Numbered from the stretch's first letter, positions 8,774 through 18,137 are shown. The stretch: 44,242 bases of DNA from Bacteroidota bacterium (GCA_947447995.1 CANFLQ010000010.1:1-44242); one strand, 5' to 3'. Notes: a model not told the origin generated them from the letters alone. Numbers and translations are program-made.

Positions 8774-9529
8774 TTGAAAGTAAAAACAATATTGGTTTCG
8801 CAACCACAACCAGAAGGTGATAAATCACCCTATTTTGATCTTGCAAAAAAATGCAATGTAAAAATTGACTTCCGTCCTTTTATCCATATAGAAGGCGTTT
8901 CAGTAGCTGATTTTAGAAAAGAGAAAATCAATATTGCTGAACATACTGCGGTTATTATGACCAGTAAAGCCTCTGTTGATCATTATTTTAGAATGTGTCA
9001 GGAACTAAGAATTACCGTGCCTGAAACGATGAAATATTTTTGCATTTCAGAGTCAACAGCCTTTTATCTTCAAAAATATGTATTGTACCGCAAGCGTAAA
9101 ATATTTCATGGCAAACAAACCATATTGGATTTAATGACCGTAATAAAAAAGCATAAAACAGAAAATTTTTTATTGCCATGTTCGGATATGCACAAGGAAG
9201 AAATTGCGGATAAATTGGATGAGCAAAAAATAAAATATACCAAGGCGGTTATGTATCGCACTGTTTGTAGCGATTTAAGCGATCTTGAAAATGTTAATTA
9301 CGATGTGTTGGTGTTTTTTAGTCCCTCGGGAATAAAATCATTATTTGAAAATTTTCCAAAATTTAAACAAAATAAAACGCGCATTGCTGGTTTTGGTCCT
9401 ACAACAGCACAAGCAGTTAAAGATGCAAAATTGAAATTGGATATTCATGCGCCAAGTCCTAAAGCACCTTCAATGACTATGGCACTTGAGCAATATATTA
9501 ACGACGTAAATAAGCCTTCAAAAAAATAA
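8774..9529 (+). CDS. hemD: Uroporphyrinogen-III synthase
   Basis: HemD closes the linear tetrapyrrole hydroxymethylbilane into uroporphyrinogen III, the branch point of haem and sirohaem synthesis, in the cytoplasm. The reading frame is open from 8744, but the family's conserved start (KVKTILVSQP) follows the TTG at 8774, so I chose that start; the TTG at 8744 would add ten unconserved residues. Conserved parts seen are VIMTSKASVDHYF, the KYFCISESTA segment, VLVFFSPSGIKSLFENFP, and IAGFGPTTAQAVKDA near the C-terminus. The length of 251 residues is normal. The gene is followed after 6 bases by rnpA, as is usual in Bacteroidetes. Confidence 0.87.
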   Translation: MKVKTILVSQPQPEGDKSPYFDLAKKCNVKIDFRPFIHIEGVSVADFRKEKINIAEHTAVIMTSKASVDHYFRMCQELRITVPETMKYFCISESTAFYLQKYVLYRKRKIFHGKQTILDLMTVIKKHKTENFLLPCSDMHKEEIADKLDEQKIKYTKAVMYRTVCSDLSDLENVNYDVLVFFSPSGIKSLFENFPKFKQNKTRIAGFGPTTAQAVKDAKLKLDIHAPSPKAPSMTMALEQYINDVNKPSKK

Positions 9530-9535
9530 AATTTA

Positions 9536-9919
9536 ATGCCAACCTTTACCAAAGCCGAACGTTTATCTAGCAAAGTAGCGATAGATAAATTGTTTGAAAC
9601 CGGTAAATCGTTTCATAATTTCCCCTTTAAAGTTTATTGGTTAAAAACTGCAATAGGTATATCTTCCGCACAAATTGTTATAAGCGTACCTAAACGTATT
9701 TATAAAAGAGCCGTTGATCGTAACAAAGTAAAACGATTGATACGAGAGGCATACCGAAAAAACAAAGATTCGTTTTATGAAAAACTGAACAATAAAAAAA
9801 TATCATTGATGTTTATTTATACTTCCAAAACCATTATCAATTATAAGGAAATGGAAGAGAAAGTGGTACAAACTTTGCAACGTTTAAGTAAAAATATAAA
9901 TTCCGAATCGGGCTTATAA
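9536..9919 (+). CDS. rnpA: Ribonuclease P protein component
   Basis: A 127-residue basic protein that binds the RNase P RNA and helps it cut the 5' leader from pre-tRNAs. The signature RNR motif is clear: RAVDRNKVKRLIREAYR in the centre, with the N-terminal FTKAERLSSKVAIDKLFETG and the ISVPKRIYK strand before it. It begins 6 bases after hemD and ends 3 bases before yidD, so these genes are one operon. In many phyla rnpA pairs with rpmH; in Bacteroidetes the hemD-rnpA-yidD-protease order seen here is common. Confidence 0.93.
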   Translation: MPTFTKAERLSSKVAIDKLFETGKSFHNFPFKVYWLKTAIGISSAQIVISVPKRIYKRAVDRNKVKRLIREAYRKNKDSFYEKLNNKKISLMFIYTSKTIINYKEMEEKVVQTLQRLSKNINSESGL

Positions 9920-9922
9920 ACA

Positions 9923-10144
9923 ATGGTTAACCCTATCAATTATTTATTTATTGGTTTGATAAAAGTATATCAATACACCATTTCACCTATGCTGGGAGCA
10001 TCGTGCAGATACACGCCAACCTGCTCCCAGTATGGTATTGAAGCAATCCAAAAATATGGACCTATCAAAGGCGGATATTTAACATTAAAACGTATATTCT
10101 CCTGCAATCCTTGGGGTGGGCACGGGCACAACCCTGTTCCATAA
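9923..10144 (+). CDS. yidD: Membrane protein insertion efficiency factor YidD
   Basis: A 73-residue protein of the YidD family (haemolytic domain family), thought to assist YidC-dependent insertion of inner-membrane proteins. It has the family core [20 protein letters not shown] with its conserved cysteines, then [10 protein letters not shown] and the C-terminal [15 protein letters not shown]. It is translationally close to rnpA (3-base gap), the usual arrangement. It is peripheral to the membrane through an N-terminal amphipathic helix. Confidence 0.93.
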   Translation: MVNPINYLFIGLIKVYQYTISPMLGASCRYTPTCSQYGIEAIQKYGPIKGGYLTLKRIFSCNPWGGHGHNPVP

Positions 10145-10255
10145 AACAAATCTTTATGTGTTAATGTTATTTTTTAAGCATTATCATTCGTACCTTCGTA
10201 ATAATTTATGATTCATTGCCGTAGATAAATTTGTTGTAAGATAAATAGCTAACAC

Positions 10256-11995
10256 ATGAAACCTTTTTTAAAAAAATTTAAGTTGCTAATCGTTACTTTG
10301 TTAATAGGAACGTATGCGTTTATATCTTATAGCTTTGTAGATAACTACTTTGAAGTATCTAAAAATCTGGATATTTTTGCCACCCTGTTTCGCGAACTTA
10401 ATATTTATTATGTGGATGAAACCAATCCTGGAGATTTGATGAAAGTGGGCATTGACGATATGCTTAGTTCATTAGATCCATATACCAATTACATTCCTGA
10501 ATCAGAAATTGAAGATTACCGTTATATGACCACTGGTCAGTATGGAGGCATAGGCGCACTTATCCGTCAGGATAGTGATTATGTAATTATATCGGAACCT
10601 TACGAAGGTTATCCTGCTCAAAAGGCTGATTTGCGTGCAGGCGACAAAATTTTAAAGATAAATGATACCGATGCTAAGGGTAAAAAAACAGATGACATCA
10701 GCAAGTTTTTAAAAGGTCAGGCAAGTACATCCATTAAATTATTAATTGAACGTTATGGAGAAAAAAAGCCAATTGAAAAAAATATTAATCGTGAAGAAAT
10801 AAAAATAAAAAGTGTTCCATATTTTGGAATGATTGCACCTAGTATTGGATATATAAAGCTAACAGGCTTTACAGAAAATGCTGGTGCTGAAGTAAAAGAA
10901 GCCTTGTTGAACTTAAAAAAGAATACAGAATTCAAATCATTAATATTTGATTTGCGAGGTAATCCCGGAGGTTTGCTAAACGAAGCAGTAGACATTGTAA
11001 ACTTATTTGTAGAAAAAGGTACCGCAATAGTAAGTACACGTGGAAAAGTAAAGGATTGGGATAAGGTACATAAAGCGGCTAATAATCCTGTCGATCTTGC
11101 AACTCCTATTACAGTTTTGATAGATCGTGGTTCAGCATCAGCATCTGAAATTGTTTCTGGTGCTTTGCAGGATTTGGATCGCGCTGTAGTAATCGGTCAG
11201 CGCTCCTACGGAAAAGGTTTGGTACAGCAAACCCGTCCATTAAGCTACAATGCTCAGTTAAAAGTTACTGTTGCTAAATATTATATCCCGAGTGGGCGTT
11301 GTATTCAAGCCTTGGATTATTCGCATCACAACGAAGATGGTAGTGTTGATAAAGTGCCAGATTCATTGATATCTGCATTTAAAACTAAAAATGGCAGAAT
11401 AGTATACGATGGTGGAGGTGTATCGCCTGATGTGGTTATTGAGCCTCAAAAATACAGCAGCATCCTGCTGAGTTTGGTAACAAAAAATTTGGTATTTGAT
11501 TATGCAACAAAATACCGTGCTTTAAATCCTACTTTGCCAGTTACTGCTAAAAAATTTAAACTTACTAAAGAAGAATATACTGATTTTGTAACGTTTTTGA
11601 ATGGTAAGGAGTATGATTATACTACTAAAACAGAACAAACGTTAGAAGATTTGAAAAAAGACGCGAAAACAGATAAAAATTTGGATGTTATTTTGGCTGA
11701 TATTGATGCGTTGAAAAATAAGGTAATGCATCACAAAAAAGACGATCTGGTAAAATATGAACCAGAGATTAAACAATTTTTGGAGGAGGAAATTGCGTCA
11801 CGATATTATTTTCAAAACGGTAGACTAGAGTCGTCTTTAAAAGAAGATCTTGAACTCAAAGAGGCTGAAACTGTTTTAAACGATAAATTACGTTACGATA
11901 AATTAATAACAACCATTGTAAAGGCCGAAAAACCATTTTACAATGGAGATAAAGCAAGGGCTTTAAATAGCAGCAAATCAGAAACAGGAAATTAA
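10256..11995 (+). CDS. S41 family C-terminal processing peptidase (CtpA-like)
   Basis: A 579-residue serine protease anchored by one N-terminal helix (LLIVTLLIGTYAFISYSF) and facing the periplasm. After a helical region comes a PDZ domain (about residues 90-180, GGIGALIRQDSDYVIISEP ... LRAGDKILKINDTDA). The S41 catalytic domain follows, with DLRGNPGGLLNEAVDI, the catalytic Ser in DRGSASASEIVSGAL (about residue 295) and the general-base Lys in QRSYGKGLVQQ (about residue 320). A long charged C-terminal extension of about 150 residues (residues 430-579) is typical of Bacteroidetes members. It is 111 bases after yidD and ends before a clear terminator. Substrates are unknown; relatives trim C-terminal tails of envelope proteins. 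Confidence 0.92.
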   Translation: MKPFLKKFKLLIVTLLIGTYAFISYSFVDNYFEVSKNLDIFATLFRELNIYYVDETNPGDLMKVGIDDMLSSLDPYTNYIPESEIEDYRYMTTGQYGGIGALIRQDSDYVIISEPYEGYPAQKADLRAGDKILKINDTDAKGKKTDDISKFLKGQASTSIKLLIERYGEKKPIEKNINREEIKIKSVPYFGMIAPSIGYIKLTGFTENAGAEVKEALLNLKKNTEFKSLIFDLRGNPGGLLNEAVDIVNLFVEKGTAIVSTRGKVKDWDKVHKAANNPVDLATPITVLIDRGSASASEIVSGALQDLDRAVVIGQRSYGKGLVQQTRPLSYNAQLKVTVAKYYIPSGRCIQALDYSHHNEDGSVDKVPDSLISAFKTKNGRIVYDGGGVSPDVVIEPQKYSSILLSLVTKNLVFDYATKYRALNPTLPVTAKKFKLTKEEYTDFVTFLNGKEYDYTTKTEQTLEDLKKDAKTDKNLDVILADIDALKNKVMHHKKDDLVKYEPEIKQFLEEEIASRYYFQNGRLESSLKEDLELKEAETVLNDKLRYDKLITTIVKAEKPFYNGDKARALNSSKSETGN

Positions 11996-12011
11996 TAGTT
12001 AGCAAAATATA

Positions 12012-12049
12012 AAAAAAAGGGCTTCGCTTTAATTGCGTAGCCCTTTTTT
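12012..12049 (+). terminator. Rho-independent terminator after the S41 peptidase
   Basis: An AAAAAGGGCTTCGC arm pairs with GCGTAGCCCTTTTT with one internal mismatch, around a short loop and ending in a T run. It lies 16 bases after the stop at 11995. Confidence 0.88.
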
Positions 12050-12055
12050 ATTAAA

Positions 12056-12287
12056 CTGAATCACTCTGCACTAAAAGTGCAGAGGTTCAAAAAATTAAAT
12101 TATTTTTTAATAAATACTAAATCGAGAGCGTCATTGCGAGGAACATTCTGCGTTGAAGCAATCTAATATGTGTTACATGGTTTGAGATTGAATGTCTGCT
12201 TCAACGCAGAATGTTCCTCGCAATGACGCCAATAATTGAAATTTTATAGAAACTGAATTCTTGCACTGAAAGTGCATAGTTTTGAAC
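12056..12287. repeat. Direct repeats flanking a palindromic element
   Basis: Two imperfect direct copies of about 35 bp (12056-12092 and 12253-12287) frame the 33-bp inverted repeat described separately. Both start with CTGAAT, contain the small palindrome TGCACTRAAAGTGCA and end in a GTT(TTG)CAAA/GAAC-like tail. They occupy most of the 367-base gap between the protease and the O-antigen ligase gene (11996-12362). The framing suggests a composite element, or one repeat inserted into another. No coding capacity was seen. Confidence 0.7.
12128..12229. repeat. Palindromic repeat with perfect 33-bp arms (copy 1 of a dispersed family)
   Basis: The left arm at 12128-12160 begins GCGTCATTGCGAGGAACATT and the right arm at 12197-12229 is its exact reverse complement; the 36-base loop contains GGTTTGAGATTGAATGTCTG. 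A second, partly decayed copy in the opposite orientation lies at 29811-29900. Repeats starting with this GTCATTGCGAGG sequence are common between genes in many bacteria, and they look like REP or MITE-type elements. The perfect arms suggest recent arrival or strong hairpin maintenance. Confidence 0.9.
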
Positions 12288-12362
12288 TAACGAACTGAAA
12301 CAATAAAGCGCAATTTTTTTTAAAATCTGCGTTTCCAAAAAAACAGGAATATTTATTTTTTT

Positions 12363-13925
12363 ATGAATTCAATATTACCAGAAAAATACCATCGCTCTAT
12401 TTATATTTTCGCATTGATTGTGATGGTAATCGGATTGTCAACGTCCAAATTTTTGATGAGCGTTTCCCAACTGTTATTGGCTGCCAATTGGTTGATAGAA
12501 GGAAATGTAAAAAATAAATTTATTGCTTTTTGGAAAAACAAACCTGCATTGATTATAAGTTCATTATTGCTTTTGCATTTTGTTGGTTTGCTTTATACCA
12601 CTGATTTTAATTATGCTTTTAAAGATATTCGTATTAAATCGCCGCTATTTATTTTGCCTGTAATTACCTCTACGTCACAGCCGCTTTCGCGAAAAGTATT
12701 TCATATTGTATTGCAATTTTTTGTTGCAGCAGCTGTATTTGCAAGCTTTGTTAGTACACTTTTATTTTTTGATATTATTTATCTTGCAGTTAAACAAACA
12801 AAGGGTATTTCTATTTTTATATCTCACATCAATTTTTCTGTTTTGATATCTGTCACAGTTTTTATAGCAGCATATTTTATGTATTATTCTAAAAAAGTAC
12901 TATCTAAAATTATTTGGGCAATTATTATTGTTTGGATGGTTTATTTTTTAACCTTACTAGGGGCATTAACGGGAGTAGCTGTTTTAGCATTAACATCGTT
13001 TTTGCTTATTATTTATTTTTTTGTAAACTCCGCATCAAATTTTGTAAAATATGCAGGTTGGGTTATTGTTATTGGTATAACCGTAACTTCTGTTTACTAT
13101 GTAAATTGGGTTTATACCGACATCAGCAAAAAAGAAATTGTTGATTTCAAAAAACTCGAAAAACATACTGCTCATGGAAATGTATACGAACACGATAGCA
13201 TCACAAAAGCTTATGAGAACGGACATTTGATATGGATCTACTATTCTACCTATGAACTGGAAGAATCATGGAACAAACGAAGTAGTATTAAAATTGACAG
13301 TAAAAAATTGATGTCAAATCCTATATACAATACGCTTGTAAGGTTTTTATCGTCCCAAGGAAAAAGAAAAGATGCCGATGCTGTTAATGGATTAACAAAC
13401 AATGAAATAAAGGCAATTGAGCGTGGTGTGGTAAATGTCGATTATCAAAACATTGGAGGATTAAAAACACGTATTTACGAAACCTTTTGGGAAATTGAAG
13501 TATATAAAAATATGGATGATGCCAACGGACATTCATTTACCCAACGTTTAGAATATTGGAAAACAGCAATTGATATAATAAAAAAATATCCAATATTTGG
13601 TGTGGGAACAGGCGATGTACCAAAGGCATTTGAACAACAATATATTAAATCGAATTCATCATTAGCGCAGGAGTGGCGCTTGCGTTCGCACAATCAATAT
13701 TTATCGTTTGCTGTGGCTTTCGGACTGTTTGGTTTGCTCTGGTTTTTAATTACGTTAATTTATCCCTTTTTAAAACTAAATTCAAGTTTTAATTATTTAT
13801 ACATCGCATTTTTTATCATTTCCATTATTTCCTTTTTTACAGATGATATGTTGGAAACACAGGCAGGCGTAACCTTTTTTGCATTTATAAATTGCTTTTT
13901 ATTATTTGGAGATGCGGAGAGTTAA
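12363..13925 (+). CDS. O-antigen ligase-like (Wzy_C/WaaL family) membrane protein
   Basis: A 520-residue polytopic inner-membrane protein. About ten hydrophobic segments are seen, split by one large periplasmic loop (residues about 250-430). The loop's end carries the Wzy_C features: YWKTAIDIIKKYPIFGVGTG followed by RLRSHNQYLSFAVAFGLFG, the HNxYL motif that is near universal in O-antigen ligases and polymerases. Such enzymes transfer or polymerise undecaprenyl-linked glycans at the outer face of the inner membrane. Whether this one is a ligase, a polymerase or a protein glycosylase cannot be decided. A GT39-like glycosyltransferase lies 1 kb downstream, which fits an envelope glycan role. Confidence 0.85.
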   Translation: MNSILPEKYHRSIYIFALIVMVIGLSTSKFLMSVSQLLLAANWLIEGNVKNKFIAFWKNKPALIISSLLLLHFVGLLYTTDFNYAFKDIRIKSPLFILPVITSTSQPLSRKVFHIVLQFFVAAAVFASFVSTLLFFDIIYLAVKQTKGISIFISHINFSVLISVTVFIAAYFMYYSKKVLSKIIWAIIIVWMVYFLTLLGALTGVAVLALTSFLLIIYFFVNSASNFVKYAGWVIVIGITVTSVYYVNWVYTDISKKEIVDFKKLEKHTAHGNVYEHDSITKAYENGHLIWIYYSTYELEESWNKRSSIKIDSKKLMSNPIYNTLVRFLSSQGKRKDADAVNGLTNNEIKAIERGVVNVDYQNIGGLKTRIYETFWEIEVYKNMDDANGHSFTQRLEYWKTAIDIIKKYPIFGVGTGDVPKAFEQQYIKSNSSLAQEWRLRSHNQYLSFAVAFGLFGLLWFLITLIYPFLKLNSSFNYLYIAFFIISIISFFTDDMLETQAGVTFFAFINCFLLFGDAES

Positions 13926-13959
13926 TTAAAAAATAATTAAGATTAAAATTTCTATTTGA

Positions 13960-14757
13960 TTAAAATTTAAAAGTACCACCCAAAACCAAAAAGGTTTCAT
14001 AACAACCAAATGATTGTTTGGCTAAACCCTCATGAATTCTAAGGTTGTAATACCTTGCGTAAACCAATTTATTGGCATATTCCAAAAATAGATGTTTAAA
14101 AAATGTAGCACGTAACGACACATCTATATCAGCATTCCAACCACCAAATTGAAAATGAGGTTTGTTTTTTACTCCAAAAATAGTGTTTTCAACATGTGGA
14201 ATAACAGGCCCTACGCCCGCTTTTAGCAAACAATCCAATTTAAGTTTTGATTCAAATTTGTCTATTAAACATAGTCTTCTAACAAAGTTGAACTCCAAAA
14301 AGTTAGCGCCATTGTTCAGTTGCCATAATAAAATAGAATCGCCAGTAGTAACCAATGTATCAATGGCTCTACCACGCATAGTTCCCGTAATATATGCTTG
14401 TTGCCCAACGGTAACCACATATTTAGTATGGTCAAAATTTATTTCAAATGCCCAGTTTTGTTTTTCATTAAAAAAGTACCCAATTCGGTAATTGTATTGA
14501 GGAATAGTAAGTGGCTTGCCAAACAAGTTATTGTTCCATCCTGGCTTATCGTGCGCTTTAATGTTATTAAAAGTATAATTGTTATTTAACGATGGCTGAG
14601 AAACTTGTATGCTGCTTTTTGTATACCATTCGGCATTATATCCCCAGGAAAAATAAAATTCTCCGTTTGTAACAATTTTTTTTTGAGCATAAGTAGTAAC
14701 AGTACTTGCAACAATACCAACTATCAAAAAACACTTTTTTATTTTTTTATTTTTCAT
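13960..14757 (-). CDS. Predicted outer-membrane beta-barrel protein
   Basis: A 265-residue exported protein. I chose the ATG at 14757 (MKNKKIKKCFLIVGIVASTV) because it gives a normal signal peptide cleaved after TTYAQ. The frame is open up to 14787, but that adds ten residues before the signal peptide and would cover a CAAAATTA sequence that reads as a -7-like box on this strand. The mature part is rich in alternating beta strands and aromatic residues, has a charged YGR-like turn pattern, and ends in Phe (LVLGGTFKF), as expected for an outer-membrane barrel. No catalytic motif is recognised. The gene converges with the O-antigen ligase-like gene and is divergent from the glycosyltransferase. 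Confidence 0.75.
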   Translation of the reverse strand: MKNKKIKKCFLIVGIVASTVTTYAQKKIVTNGEFYFSWGYNAEWYTKSSIQVSQPSLNNNYTFNNIKAHDKPGWNNNLFGKPLTIPQYNYRIGYFFNEKQNWAFEINFDHTKYVVTVGQQAYITGTMRGRAIDTLVTTGDSILLWQLNNGANFLEFNFVRRLCLIDKFESKLKLDCLLKAGVGPVIPHVENTIFGVKNKPHFQFGGWNADIDVSLRATFFKHLFLEYANKLVYARYYNLRIHEGLAKQSFGCYETFLVLGGTFKF

Positions 14758-14921
14758 AAATGCAAAATTATATTTTTTATGAATCAAAAAAAATAAGAAA
14801 TATATTTATTTGAGAGATGAATAGTTGATCCTCAAAATTAAACTCCCTTACAACATCAAAATAAGTACTTTTGTAAATACTATTGACATAGTATCTATTA
14901 AAAAAGTAAAAATTAAAACTC

Positions 14922-16829
14922 TTGAAAACAAAAATTAAAACAATACTTCATCTCGATAATTTATTATTGTTATTAATTCTATTAGTTGCAAGTATACTTC
15001 GTTTTTGGAGTTACAATCATTTGCCATATATGGCAGATGAATTAAGCGCATTAGCTAGAACGCAGTATACCAATTTATACGATTTAATTTTTTATGGTGT
15101 TGAAATAAATGATGCACATCCGGCAGGGGTACAGGTGTTTATTTATTATTGGATTAAGGTTTTTGGTAATAGCGAAATGGCTGTTAAGCTGCCATTTATT
15201 TTATTCGGACTTTTTTCTATAATTGTTGCCTATAAAATTTCTAAACAATGGTTCAATAGCTCTGTTGCTCTTATTGTTGCTGCATTTATGGCAAGTATGC
15301 AATACATGGTAATGTATAGCCAAATTGCAAGACCATATATAAGTGGAATGTTTTTTTGTTTGCTAATGGTATGGTGTTGGAATAATTATTTTTTTAATAA
15401 AAACGACAAAGGAAAAGTAAAATGGCTGGTAGGGTATGTCTTTTTTTCGACCTTATGCGCTTACAATCATCATTTTTCCTTGCTTTTTGCAAGCATTGTT
15501 GGAATTACCGGTCTGTTTTTTATTGATAAAAATTTTTGGAAAGGCTATGTGTTAGCAGGCGTTTTAATTTTTGTTTTATACATTCCGCATCTTCCTATTT
15601 TCTTTTTTCAATTTAGTAAAGGTGGCTTGGGTGGGCCCGATGGCTGGTTGTGGAAACCCAAATTTAATTGGCTATTCAGCTATATTAAATATATTTTACA
15701 CTTTTCTTTTTGGATGTATTTTTTAGTATTTGTATTATTTGTTTTTAGTATTTATTTTAATAAAAATAAAATACTATCAACTAAAAAGTACAGAGTAATT
15801 GCTTTGTTTTGGTTCATCTCACTTTTTTGTATCGAATACTTTTATTCATTATTTGTGAATCCGATAATTCAATTTTCTACCTTAATTTTTGTATTTCCAT
15901 TCCTGTTAATGCTTGTGTTTTCATATTTTGGTGAATTAAGCAGTATCTTTAAAACACTTACAGTACTTACCATTCTAACAGTTGGAACATGTACTTTAGT
16001 TTTTTCACGCAAGCATTTTCAGACATTTTATAAACAACCTTTTGAGGAACAAATAAAAAACACTTATAAAAATTTAGATTTGATTAATAATAATAAAAAT
16101 GTAACAATTGTTTTAATGGAACCCACTTTTCATAGCAAATATTATTTTGAAAAATACAATAGGAGTTTCGATTTTGTTTTTTATAATTCATACAATGTAA
16201 AACCCAATCCAAAAGCATTTCGGAATTTTGTACGCAACCAAACAACCGATTATTTTATAACAGGCAATTTGCCCCAATATTATATAGAAATTATAAAAGA
16301 AAAATATCCTTTTATGATAAGTAAAGATGAATCTTTTATTAATTCTAGCTACTGTTTCTCAAAACTGAAAAATCAATTTCAACAGCACCAGCTCAACGTA
16401 TTTGATAAAAAAATTGAGTTTGATTTTAAGGTACCCAATATTGATAGTACTATAGAGTTTGGCAAAACCTACTCTTTAAAATTAAATGATATTATTGCCA
16501 ATAGATATTGTAGAATCAATGTTTCTGCCCGTATTTCTGTGCCTGATAAAACATCAAATCCGGTATTGGTAATGAGCCTTAAGGAAGATGAAAAAGCCTT
16601 GGATTGGTTTGGATCTGATTATAAAAAATATGAAAGTAAAACAGATATGTTTACTACAGTTATTTTATCTCAAGATCTTACAAACTTTGATTTTAAAGGG
16701 CATCCAAATGCCGAAGTAGAATTTTATATTTGGAATCCCGACAAAAAAAAGGTGTTAATAGATGATTTTAAAATAAGCGTAACAGAAGGGAATCATTTCA
16801 TATACTCACTTTATGAACCAATTGATTGA
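14922..16829 (+). CDS. GT39-like (dolichyl/polyprenyl-phosphate-sugar) glycosyltransferase
   Basis: A 635-residue membrane protein with about 11 N-terminal helices and a soluble C-terminal domain (residues about 390-635). The first periplasmic loop carries the acidic pair of the GT39/PMT/ArnT superfamily in PYMADELSALARTQY (D39, E40), followed by NDAHPAGVQVFIYYWIKVFG, where the H-P also matches the family. These enzymes move a sugar from a polyprenyl-phosphate carrier to a protein or lipid in the periplasm. The start codon is TTG at 14922; no ATG gives the first helix. A TACTTTTG box at 14866-14873 is a possible -7 element. The C-terminal domain is not recognised; it looks beta-rich and may bind carbohydrate. 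Confidence 0.83.
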   Translation: MKTKIKTILHLDNLLLLLILLVASILRFWSYNHLPYMADELSALARTQYTNLYDLIFYGVEINDAHPAGVQVFIYYWIKVFGNSEMAVKLPFILFGLFSIIVAYKISKQWFNSSVALIVAAFMASMQYMVMYSQIARPYISGMFFCLLMVWCWNNYFFNKNDKGKVKWLVGYVFFSTLCAYNHHFSLLFASIVGITGLFFIDKNFWKGYVLAGVLIFVLYIPHLPIFFFQFSKGGLGGPDGWLWKPKFNWLFSYIKYILHFSFWMYFLVFVLFVFSIYFNKNKILSTKKYRVIALFWFISLFCIEYFYSLFVNPIIQFSTLIFVFPFLLMLVFSYFGELSSIFKTLTVLTILTVGTCTLVFSRKHFQTFYKQPFEEQIKNTYKNLDLINNNKNVTIVLMEPTFHSKYYFEKYNRSFDFVFYNSYNVKPNPKAFRNFVRNQTTDYFITGNLPQYYIEIIKEKYPFMISKDESFINSSYCFSKLKNQFQQHQLNVFDKKIEFDFKVPNIDSTIEFGKTYSLKLNDIIANRYCRINVSARISVPDKTSNPVLVMSLKEDEKALDWFGSDYKKYESKTDMFTTVILSQDLTNFDFKGHPNAEVEFYIWNPDKKKVLIDDFKISVTEGNHFIYSLYEPID

Positions 16830-16841
16830 GATCTTACCTTT

Positions 16842-18137
16842 TTATTCAAACCTCAATGCCACTTTCCCCTCCACATAATCGCGCAATTCATCAATTTTAA
16901 TAGTGTCAATCACTTCCGAAGCAAATGCGTGCATCAACAGCTTTTTAGCGCTTAATTCGCTTATTCCACGTGCTCTGAGGTAAAATATTTTATCCGCATC
17001 CAGCTTGCCTGTAGAAGTGCCGTGCGAACATTTTACATCGTCGGCATAAATTTCCAATTGCGGTTTGGTATTGATGCTGCCATCATCGCTCAACAAAATA
17101 TTTTTGTTGGATTGGAACGCATTTGTTTTTTGAGCATCTTTTCTTACAAATATTTTACCATTGAAGGTAGCGGTCGATTTTTCATCAATAATCCCTTTGT
17201 AAAGCTCATTGCTGTTGCAGTTCGGCTTGCGGTGATCTACCAAAGTGTGATTATCCACCAATTGGTGGTCTCTGGTTAAATACAAGCCATTCAAATTGGA
17301 TTCAATGTGTTCTCCATCCAGTACAATGTTCAAATTGTTTCTGACCAAGGAACCACTTAATGTAATGGTATTGGTTGTGAATACGCTATTGTCCTGTTGG
17401 TTTATTTGCAAAGTATTCATCAAAAAACCCGCTTCATTTTCATCCTGAATTTTGTAATGTTCTACAACCGTATTTTTAGCAACAGTTATTTCAGTAAGGG
17501 CGTTGCTAAATATTTTAGCAGTAGAATCAATGGTTTCAAACGATTCTATAATTTTTGCCTGAGCGTTTTCATCCACCACAATTAAGTTACGCGGATGAAT
17601 AATGGTATTTACATTAGCACTTGCAATGTGTAGTATGTGAATTGGTTTTTCAATAATAGCACCCTTTGCAACGTGAATAAATACGCCATCTTTAGCTGTT
17701 GCAGTATTTAAAGCAATAAATGTATCGCTGTTTATATCGGCATATTTTCCAAAATGCAAATTAAAAATTGCAGCTTGTGTTTTTGCCGCATCAGCTAAAC
17801 TGTTTATAGTTAAACCTTTTGGAAGGTTTTGTAATTCTGATAATTCAGGAGAAAAAATTCCGTTTACTACAACGGCAACAAAACTGTTTGTTAAAATTTT
17901 TGAAGACTTAATTTGTTTGTCAACAACTAATTTTGCTGCATTCAAAACAAATTCGTCTTTCAATATCAAATCAATATTGGTGTATTTATATTCTTCGTGT
18001 TTACGGTTAGGGATGCCTTGTTTGCAAAATGAAGATAAGGCCAAGCCCCTCTCCGGCTCTCCCCAAAGGGGATAGGGACTGGATTGGATTAACTTTATAA
18101 TATTATCTGTAACAGATATTTTTTCTATAGTGTTCAT
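16842..18137 (-). CDS. sufD: Fe-S cluster assembly protein SufD
   Basis: SufD is part of the SufBC2D scaffold that builds Fe-S clusters. The 431-residue protein has the conserved GIPNRKHEEYKYTN near the N-terminus, the central beta-helix and the C-terminal VKCSHGTSTGKLDADKIFYL core with its conserved His. It is the last gene of the minus-strand suf operon. Its end is 12 bases from the end of the convergent glycosyltransferase gene, and no terminator lies between. Unusually, residues about 19-33 (SPYPLWGEPERGLA) are encoded by a palindromic intergenic-type repeat lying in frame (18043-18080), where other SufD proteins have a short helix before GIPNRKHEE. sufS and sufE, often next in line, are not in this window. 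Confidence 0.93.
   Translation of the reverse strand: MNTIEKISVTDNIIKLIQSSPYPLWGEPERGLALSSFCKQGIPNRKHEEYKYTNIDLILKDEFVLNAAKLVVDKQIKSSKILTNSFVAVVVNGIFSPELSELQNLPKGLTINSLADAAKTQAAIFNLHFGKYADINSDTFIALNTATAKDGVFIHVAKGAIIEKPIHILHIASANVNTIIHPRNLIVVDENAQAKIIESFETIDSTAKIFSNALTEITVAKNTVVEHYKIQDENEAGFLMNTLQINQQDNSVFTTNTITLSGSLVRNNLNIVLDGEHIESNLNGLYLTRDHQLVDNHTLVDHRKPNCNSNELYKGIIDEKSTATFNGKIFVRKDAQKTNAFQSNKNILLSDDGSINTKPQLEIYADDVKCSHGTSTGKLDADKIFYLRARGISELSAKKLLMHAFASEVIDTIKIDELRDYVEGKVALRFE
18043..18080. repeat. Palindromic repeat inside sufD coding sequence (family A, copy 1)
   Basis: AAGCCCCTCTCCGGCTCTCC followed by the complementary CCAAAGGGGATAGGG belongs to the same family as the copies at 18192-18222, 21185-21213 and 21281-21312 (general form AAGCCCCTCC, CCTCCCC, short loop, GGGGAGG). 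Here the element lies in frame in the N-terminal part of sufD and is translated without a stop codon. Confidence 0.85.

Noticed and set aside
12128-12229. The 33-bp inverted repeat as a terminator
   Set aside because: The arms are not followed by a T run, a real terminator already lies at 12012, and a second copy sits inside an operon.
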